Shown here piece by piece: positions 7,901-16,900 of a DNA stretch of 20,567 bases; positions within the stretch are counted from its first letter, which is position 1, and every line of letters begins with the position of its first letter. The position numbers and the translations under genes are program-made. Under the pieces are notes generated by a model. That model was not told the origin of the DNA and did no database searches. It worked only from the letters and a program-made list of their open reading frames with translations. This stretch comes from Lingula anatina (lineage: Eukaryota; Brachiopoda; Lingulata; Lingulida; Lingulidae), in contig NW_019776070.1 of the NCBI RefSeq assembly GCF_001039355.2, positions 62,123 through 82,689 of the forward strand, given 5' to 3'.

Positions 7901-10900
7901 CTCCTTTTTTTTGACCATGTTTGTGGCCTTTCTTTTCATGAACTTTTGGCTTTAAAAGATGTTTGTTTAAGTGGGAGCCTAGAAGTAGAGGAAATGAAGA
8001 GTTCTGATCATTTCAGATGTTCTTAAAATATTGCCTCCATCCATACCAAAACATGCACCCACCAGATTTCAATTTCAAACATCCTTCAGACATAGCCATA
8101 GATTTTCTTTATTAAGATATTCACTGCCTCGCACACCAAAGATAGAAATATTTGAATGAAAAAGTAAGATAAACTGGCACATTAATTTTTCCAATTTTTT
8201 TTTCTGTCACTGTATTCAAACAATCTTAATCCTGTAACTCATATAACTATACTGCTCTTGATATATATCAAGCAAAATGAAGTTTCAATCTAGATATGAC
8301 TTAAAGTTACATGTGAAGCTAGCTAAGATGTGACACATATAAACCACTTCTACTAGTTTCCTATATGACTCAAATAAAGTCGACACACCTACGGATGGCA
8401 TTTGGTCAGCATTTAGTGGCAATGATAGACATGTCAACTCTCTTCAAACGCATCCTTAACCCAGTAAAATTAGCCCCAATCTTGACATACAGCTATAAAA
8501 GGAGGTTCTTGACCACCTACCTCCATTTACACTGGCTTCCACAAACATCCTAATAGCGTGAACACAGTTCTCAAAGTTGTGTGGTGTCACATGGGCAGCA
8601 TCACGCACAAGGAATGCCAGGCTTTCCGAGGCCTTCATTAAAGACTTGGTATCATGTGGCTGTAGCCTGTCTCTTAATTCAATACTATACTGGTTCACCA
8701 ACATTGCTCTTTCACATTCTTCTTTATTGACCTGGAAAAAAAGTATAAAATTTTGTTTCATTTTATAGATGTAATAGTAAGTAAAGGAATGACATAAATA
8801 ATTAGGGACCTTTTTGACAAAAAAAAATAAATAAATGTGACAAGATCCTATGAATCAATATTGTCTGCCTGATTAAAATGTTAAAAACAAAGCAAAGCTT
8901 CAAAACGGCAAACAAAACTGTGAGAAGCCTCCTTTTAAATATTCAGTAAAATGAAAATATGGACAGGCAGTTACAGTATATACAAATATGTCGGTGACTG
9001 TGACAGTTATGGAAATCAGAACATATGAAGACACATGTAAATATAGTACATAAAGATTGTAAAGGTGATCACATGAAACTACCTTCAAGTCGGATTACTT
9101 GTTACTGTAACACTACTTGCTTCCACTTACCACCAGCCAGCTGCCATTGGAAGGCCTCACATTTAGATCTACCTCAGTGCTGGCTTTCTGGTGCTTAGTC
9201 TGAAGTGCCTCATACAACTCACTGTCTGAGGTATACCCTCTGTCACTGTATTCACTGGGCACGTGGTCTGTTCCTATCTCACTATCACTCTGAGCACCTT
9301 CAGGGAGGGAAAAAGACACATTTATTATTGTTCATGAACTAGCAAAAGGGATCTGGAAATAACGTTTAATCACCACCATATCGTGACACAGGTAATTACA
9401 AAACAGGCAATTCAAGACACATTTGAAATTTAGCCTTCGACAAAATAACTTAAGATGTGTATAAGTAAAAAGTTAAAATGAAATACCATTTTACAATTCC
9501 ACAATGTAATTTTACATGCCACTTAATCTAGGGATAAAATAGAAAACTTTTTATTAGGTTTGTGTATTTGCCAAGAATACATGAATGCATGCAAATGTTA
9601 ATTATCTAAATAAATAACTACCAACAGACCCATTTACCTGCATCTACCAGACTTTCAGCCACATCCACTTCACTTCCAGTCTGCATGACGGGTGGAGGAC
9701 TGGCCCCAGCCCCAGCCACCTCCAGCAGTGTGAACAGCGTATACCAGTCCTCAGAGGAGTGGATATTAGCAGCATTAGTCCTCAGTAATTCATGTAGACC
9801 AAAGGTGACTTGACGACACAGTGAGTGGATGATCTCTGGTTTCATCATCAGTAGCATCCTCAGAGACAGTAACACCTAAATAACCAAGACATGTTTGTGG
9901 TTAGTTTTTTAATCATGGTGCATATATGAAACAGAACAGAGTGAAACAAATGTGAACTCATTTTAAGACAGCAGGGATATTTGAAAAAGACTCAGAGTGA
10001 TTGAGGCAGATCATTAACATAGTAAATGTTGACCAAACAATAAGATATACACGAGCTAATAAAAAATCAAACTGCATCCACACTTCTGATTCTTAAATTC
10101 TTAAAACAAAACAAAACAAAAAAAAAACTGCCAGGAAAAATGAATGTGAAATGTTTAAAGTAGCAGAAGGGGTACATCTTTCAATATATTTTTCTAATAA
10201 TTATTCAACTATTAACAACTTGCCTGTGATGCCACCTCTTCTCTCCTCAGTAACCTAATGGCCAGTCTGAGCAGCCCCACCACAGCTCTCTCAACCAGGA
10301 ATGTGTGAGCACTGGCATTCACTATCAGACTATAGAAATGTTCTCGAACTGCCTGCCAGATAGGAGCTACTCTGTCTCTGTAAATACAGAGAAGTTTGCA
10401 TTGGAGGGAGGAGATTTTGTCTTACACCCCATTTCCATAGATTAGATCGACCTACTTTAGATCGACCTAACTCCCTGGGGGTTCACGCTAAATAGCTGTC
10501 AGCCGGGCGGACACGAAAGTTAATTACCCTCTTACAGCTTGTAGTAGGCGGGACAGACATTTAAGTCGGATTATCTGAAAGTAATCTAGTGAGACTCCCT
10601 GCGGGGATAGATCGATCTAAAATCTATGGGAATAGAGCCTTATTGATGAACAATTTTTTTATGGCTTAATGCTGACCTTTCGACAAAAATTGTTCTTGCA
10701 ATGTATACATATAAATCCCAAGTTGCATTTTAATAGTTGTCTCAACTGAAGCTAGGGTGAAGCTATGAGTCAGTTGTCTTTGACAGCTGAGATAAAACAT
10801 TACCTGTTCTGAAGAACCACTTTAATCAGAAGTTCTAAGTAGAACACATGCTGAACATCATCATCACAGTGCAAGCCAATGGATTCAGGGTTTTCAAGAG

Positions 10901-13900
10901 CATTGTTAGAGGCAAATATCAAGGCCTGAAAAAATAAGCAAAAAATTTCCATTAATTCAAGTTACATAATATACAATGTATTTGATAGTCAATATATGTT
11001 TAGAGGTCTGAAATAAACAAATTAAACAGCATATAAAAAAGATTTTTATTTCCCACTTTAATAAGGACATATCAAGCATATTTCTAAGAAAAAAAAATAT
11101 GGCATAGTAAAATTACCTTGATAAGTTCTTGCAGAGAATCTATCCTGAGGAATTTACTGTCCTGTATGAGCTGTTCTGTGTGGCACTCTCTGATACAGTT
11201 CTGTGCTTTCTTAGTGGCCTGCTCCTCCTCTGGAGTGGGACCCTTTTGATTTGGCTGCTCAGTCACAAAGATGGAGTACAGAGAACTAAACACACTAGAT
11301 TCAGGCCTGTGGAATAAAATAAAATAAAACTTGTTCAAAGACGCTTGTTTGTAAACAAGAAAACATTATTTTTAGCTTATATGTAAGCCTCTATAATGTT
11401 TTGCGTATGAATAAATAACAATCTTTGAAGTCTATACTAAGTTGATGAATTTTTTAAACTAGTATTGCAAAAATGTATCTCTTTTACACTTATCACTATA
11501 AACTTTTGCATTTTTGAAATAGTAAATTACCTCTAAATTTGATGTACAAACATTATATAAATATTTGAAACCCACTTCACACCATTTGCTAGGACACATT
11601 CAGCCATCACACATGGAATAGGTTACTTTAACTAATATGATTTTACTTCATTTATTTATTTTTTTTTTCAATTCAAGACAATTGTTTGGTGACATTACAT
11701 TATTAAGGATCAGTATACTGTTGAGATATAAATGTTAAGATAGAGTTCAGGCAAATTCTGTGATATAAGAAAATAAAGACTTAAGGCAGTTTTGGCATTC
11801 TGTTTCTCTTTCAAGTTAACAAAAAAGACACAAAACAAATGAAGAAATACCACAAAAAGTACAATTCTACAAAATTGTGAACAAAAATTAAAACAATAAG
11901 GTGACCTCCTTTTAGTAATGGCAAGGGACAATAAGCTTCTATTATAATCAGAGGACTGGCATGTATACTGAGAATTTTTCTATATAAGTCTATCAAAATA
12001 ATCAATTTTACCCATGATCCTTTGTCTCCTCTTTGATAAGGGAAATTCTCCCACTGGGGTCCAGGAAATCTTCCACCTTGAAAATTACATTAAATTAATC
12101 AAACAGCCAGTTCATGGTGCTTCATGCTACAAAATCATGATAACTGACAATGTAATTATATCTAAACAAAATGCAAATGGCAAATTGCAAGTCACAATTA
12201 TCTTATATGATCAATAAGTTCTGTATTTTCAAACACACAGTAATCATCACCTTTACAAAAACTTCAGGCAGTAGCTTAGCTCTAAAGAGCTGTAGCATGC
12301 AGTCAATGATATTCTTCCAGCCCTCTCTGAGTATGTCCCCGTGTCTGTGTGCTAGTCCAAACACAGTGCGAGCTGCCAGCTGGGCTTTAGTGTTATTACC
12401 AAAGGTCACAGGAATGTGTTCTGCTGTCTGGAACAAAACAGATACCCCAGTGAGGAACAATGTGATGATTAGTCCTTGTACCAAGTGTGTGATACAAATG
12501 CATCTTATCTTAAGGAATCTATCTAAAAATCACTTCATTTCCATGCATATATAAGGAGTACAAACATTTTCAATTTTTTATAAGTTTGCTGTAAGCCTGA
12601 TAAGTTTCACTTAAATGACAAAAAAGATAAAATGCTTATATTAAAATGAGCAGATGACATCTAGTAGTTTTTTAAAAAATCACAACATATGTTCTATAAG
12701 TTAGTATTTTACCTCTGATGTGCTCAGCAGTGATGTAAACTTGCACAAGGAAATGACTAGATTATCAAATACATCACTAATGCCATAGTAGGCAGATATC
12801 ATTGCACATTTTCTGGAAAATAAAGTTTTAATATTAACATTAATAGTCTGGGTAATGTAAGAAGCATCGTTGCATCTCAATTATCTACTATCATCCCTAT
12901 CCATTCTGAAGGTTTATCAGCAATGAGCTTGGTTTTGACTTTTCTTCAACTATTTACAACTCAACTTTTAATCGCTGTTAATTAAAAGATTAATCACCAA
13001 TGATTTTAGTTTTTTCTCTCAAAGCCCTTCACTATTCACACCAATGTAATTTCTCATTTATTAACATGTCTATCTATAGTAAGCTTTTTAAAAATTTTTA
13101 ATACTTTTTTCACTGTGACCTTTCTACTTCATTTTTCCTCTATGACTGCTACTGATAATCAAACATACAGGCAGTGTAAAATGTAGCTACCTGAAACCAG
13201 ACACAGCCTTCTGTATGATGGACTCATCCATGCTCTTGTCAAACACAAATGAAAGGGCAGCCACAGTGGGACCCCAAATCAGTGTGAACAGTTCATGGTC
13301 AAATGATCCTGTAGGGCAGTGGATGAAAGCTGTATCCTTGGACCCTCCTCTCTTCAATAGTAACTAGAAAATAGTAGGGTTGGCAAGGCTTCACCAAACA
13401 GATGTAGGAAATTTATATCGCCAATGCTTAAGATAATTTACTTTGGTTGACGGAATAGACAATTATGTTTATAATCATTATCGTTTCCTATAAAAATTGA
13501 TTAGAATATATTATGCTAGAATGACTCAAGAATTCAAAATAATCTTTAAACATTAATAAAGATTTTTACACCATGTCAAAAACATGCAGCAGGTTTTTAA
13601 GCTGTTACATATTATTAAAGGTTTTAACTGCTGCAGTTTTTATCATCTTAGTATGTCACACTAAAACATTTAAAAGGAACCTAAGTTTCCATTAAATAAC
13701 TCAAAGGCCTCACAACTTTTCCACCATTACACCTAAAACCTACCTTCCACATATAGTTTTCTTTCACTTGACCAGTGTGTTCTTCTGGCAGTAAAATTTC
13801 ATCTCCCCTGAAATACGATTCATAATTCACATCAGATCCTAACTGGTTCATCAAATCATTATAAAAATAATGAAAAAAACATAAAATCTGAAGAAAGTAA

Positions 13901-16900
13901 AAGGAAATTCAATCTCTATTAGCTAGGCACCTTCAATTCACACCTTTATTACCCAAATTTAAATGAAAAAGGTATTCTCACTTTATAGCAGTATAAATTT
14001 CTTCCAACATTTCTTGGTCAAAATCCTCTCCGCCATTCACTTTTGAGACATTTCTCTTAAATTCCTGGAAATAAAATATTCTTTTTTACATCAATTGACA
14101 AAGAAATCTGATATTTTACAAGTGAAAGTAATATTTTATAAATTTGTACAATCAAATGAATAATGGTTCCTAGTCAGACATATAGTGCAACCTTATACTG
14201 GGATCATCCACTGAATTTTTTTGTTTTTAAATTTTATTTTACCCTATGTCCCAAAATGCTACTTTAAAAAAAAACTTTTAAGCAATTTAGCTCCCTTCAT
14301 ACTTCAGTCACATAGGTAAACAATCATGTTTTTTTTGCTAATTTTTTTTCTTCTCACCTGCACTGTCATTGGCACATTCTGTTTTTTAACATTATGGTTG
14401 TGCTGGTCTGTGTTCAACATAATGACAGCATAGGCCAGGGTGAATGCAGCATCGACATTGGCAAAGGGTTCCCCATTTGATTTCTAAAAACATGACAAGA
14501 TATAGATTGACTTAAATTTAGAGCATACTTTTGGCAAATTGATCTTCACAATAACAATGCCACAATCAGAAGTTGAAGCAAAGATGTAGATGTTATCCAG
14601 TTTTTTGGATTATATACAGTTTTTTTTCTTCTTTTGCAATGTTGACATTTCAGATTGGGCTTCAAATCAATTTAGTAATCTTTAGAATAAAATGGTTTAT
14701 AGGTCTTAAGCAACTAAAATAGATAAATAATAAAGAAAAGAGACTTTGTTTTGAAGTGATACATATATATCTGTAGAACATAATATAGTATTTAAAAAAA
14801 AAATACATCACAGTGCTGAGTAATGAGTTGACTGTAACAAAAATATCTATCTTATGTTACACTTACATGCCAGTGTTCTGCAAAGTGCTCCAAGAGATAA
14901 GAAATAACAGGGGCTTCTCCTGGTAATCTGAAGGTTTCGAGGTACATCCGTAACGCCTCGTCCAGACGAATATCATCAAAGTTAAAGTCCCTAATAAAGC
15001 AAAATAAACTGTAACTGTCTGTTTTTCATAGGTTTATTATATTTCTACGCCAGAATTAAGGCCGCAGAAAAATAACAACTTGGTGAGTACCCATGTTTAT
15101 GTAGATTCCTCTAGGCTTGCATCTTCAAAATTATGAAAAAGCCAATGTGCTTCTTAAAACATTGCATGTTAAAAAGTGTCAAAGCAACTAATAAATACAT
15201 ATTTTAAAAAGGCAAAAATATGAAAAAGGTGATCACAAAGACTAAAGATTCATTCTTACTTCACAAATGCCTCCAAGACAGCATGGTTCTTCTTTTTGCT
15301 TATATACTCCCCAATCATCTTCTTATCAAGTTTTGGATTAGTTTTCAAGAACTGCACCACCTCTCCTGGTTGAAGAGGAGCTGACAAAAGATGCTGTTCT
15401 TGTAGGAAAGTTATTCCTTTACTTGGGTTTTGGTTGAAAAGCTCAGCACCTTGTTGTAGAAGCTGAAAGACAAAAGATGAGGTTTAGTCCACAACATATA
15501 ATATTCCATATTAGTAAGATTATTTTTCTGATATCATTTGAAAAGTTCTGATCACCCACAAATTCATCACAGGCCCAGATATAACACTAACCTTGAGATA
15601 TAAATTACAAGCCACAATAAAAATACTGAGAATGGGCAATTACATACTCTATGAATATAAATCAGTGACAAATACCCACCCTCTTGGTAGTTCTGGTTTT
15701 ATTTATGTCTTCCACAGTAGGAATGTTGGGAGATATCTTCATTCTGTTGGGTCTCACAGAGCTTCTTTTCCTGCAAATTTCTGGAAACACAAGTAACTTG
15801 TTTAACTGGGCTAGAATCTTTTATCCTTCTGCTAACGTATCAAACTGTATGATTGCTTTTGCTTTTATTCACATTTATCTGACTTACCAATTTTGTGCTT
15901 CAAGACACATTTATAACTCCTCATTCCTTTTAGTACAAAATTTCATTTAAAACATCAATGGCAAACATAATGCATAGAATGACTATTATTTCGGCAGTTA
16001 ACATCCCTTTTAATAATGCTTAATACAAAAGAGATTTTAAAATTTACTTTAACCAATTGACAAGGTAATAAAATAAAATGTCATTAATTTTTATTATTAT
16101 TCTTATAATTATTGTAGTTTTTACCTTCCATCTCTTTTTGTAACAGCTGTTGTCCCACTTCATACCCTGACACAGGAGGGGCTGGAGGAGTTTCACTGGC
16201 ACCATGATTATAATCTTCTTCACCCTGGGGTTTTACTGGATGAATCACATAAATAAACAATATAAAAATTTAACTATTTTTTGTTATATCCTCCATTAAC
16301 TAAACTGCCTTAGCAACTTAATTGAAATCTTATGAAATTTGTTTGAAATTCATGAGAATTTTGCTATCTAACAACACGGAATTTTCAAAACATATTCTTC
16401 TCCATTTAAAGCAAATAGCAATTTATGAAGGATACCACAGACAATGAATTACAAAAGTTATATACTTTTTAGAGAGAGCAAGGCATTGCAGCAGCTGATT
16501 AAGAAACAAGTTTAAAAGAACAGGACAAAATCATCCTACAGAGCAATAGTGGACTGAGTGAATCCTAGTATGCAAATGGTGAACACTACAGATTAGTTTC
16601 ACTGCTACAATTGCTAAAATACCTGAATAATTACTCCAATCACAATACATATTGCAAACTAATGCAAATGAAATCTCTTACCCATTCCATCCAAGCTGTC
16701 CTGGGATCTTGAGTTAGTCAGCACCTTACTGTGGCATTGTAGCTCTATATAGTCTACCACTGTCAACAGGGCTTCCAGGCAAAGTAAATGAGTTGTGAAT
16801 AGGCCTTGCACAGGGAAAGCATTCTGGACAAGAAGTAAAAAAATATTCATTTGAATAATTTCCAATGATAGATAAAATGAATCAATACTGAATTGGTCAT

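Larger units (their letters stand above)
7067..10223 (-). other. GBF1 introns between exons 20 and 25
   Basis: Introns 7067-7787 (TTAA element inside), 7979-8520, 8732-9130, 9298-9637 and 9876-10223 (the GC-AG intron). Apart from the element they hold only AT-rich unique-looking sequence. Short frames on either strand at 8365-8553, 8577-8768 and 8900-9088 are chance or shadow frames. Confidence 0.7.
9638..10925 (-). other. GBF1: GBF1 HDS2 region exons (exons 19-21)
   Basis: Exons 10804-10925, 10224-10377 and 9638-9875 encode about residues 855-1025. Blocks matching GBF1 include [60 protein letters not shown] and [20 protein letters not shown]. The intron between the last two exons begins with GC rather than GT (see the separate entry). 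Confidence 0.92.
12813..16681 (-). other. GBF1 introns between exons 6 and 15
   Basis: Introns of about 180-450 bp (12813-13190, 13364-13743, 13808-13981, 14065-14357, 14484-14866, 14991-15259, 15463-15679, 15781-16124, 16236-16681). All are AT-rich and I see nothing in them beyond homopolymer runs. Confidence 0.65.

Noticed and set aside
12171-12554. Plus-strand 127-codon frame, one of the longest not belonging to a gene
   Set aside because: It is antisense to GBF1 exon 16 (12251-12427), whose frame encodes the conserved [14 protein letters not shown] block.
15593-15950. Two overlapping plus-strand frames, the second hydrophobic and membrane-like
   Set aside because: They are antisense to GBF1 exon 8 (15680-15780) and AT-rich intron; hydrophobicity comes from T-rich codons.
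16221-16226. CCCCAG acceptor for GBF1 exon 7 just before GGTGAAG
   Set aside because: With the phase-1 donor of exon 6 it produces an immediate stop and has a poor pyrimidine tract; the ATCCAG acceptor 11 nt upstream keeps frame.
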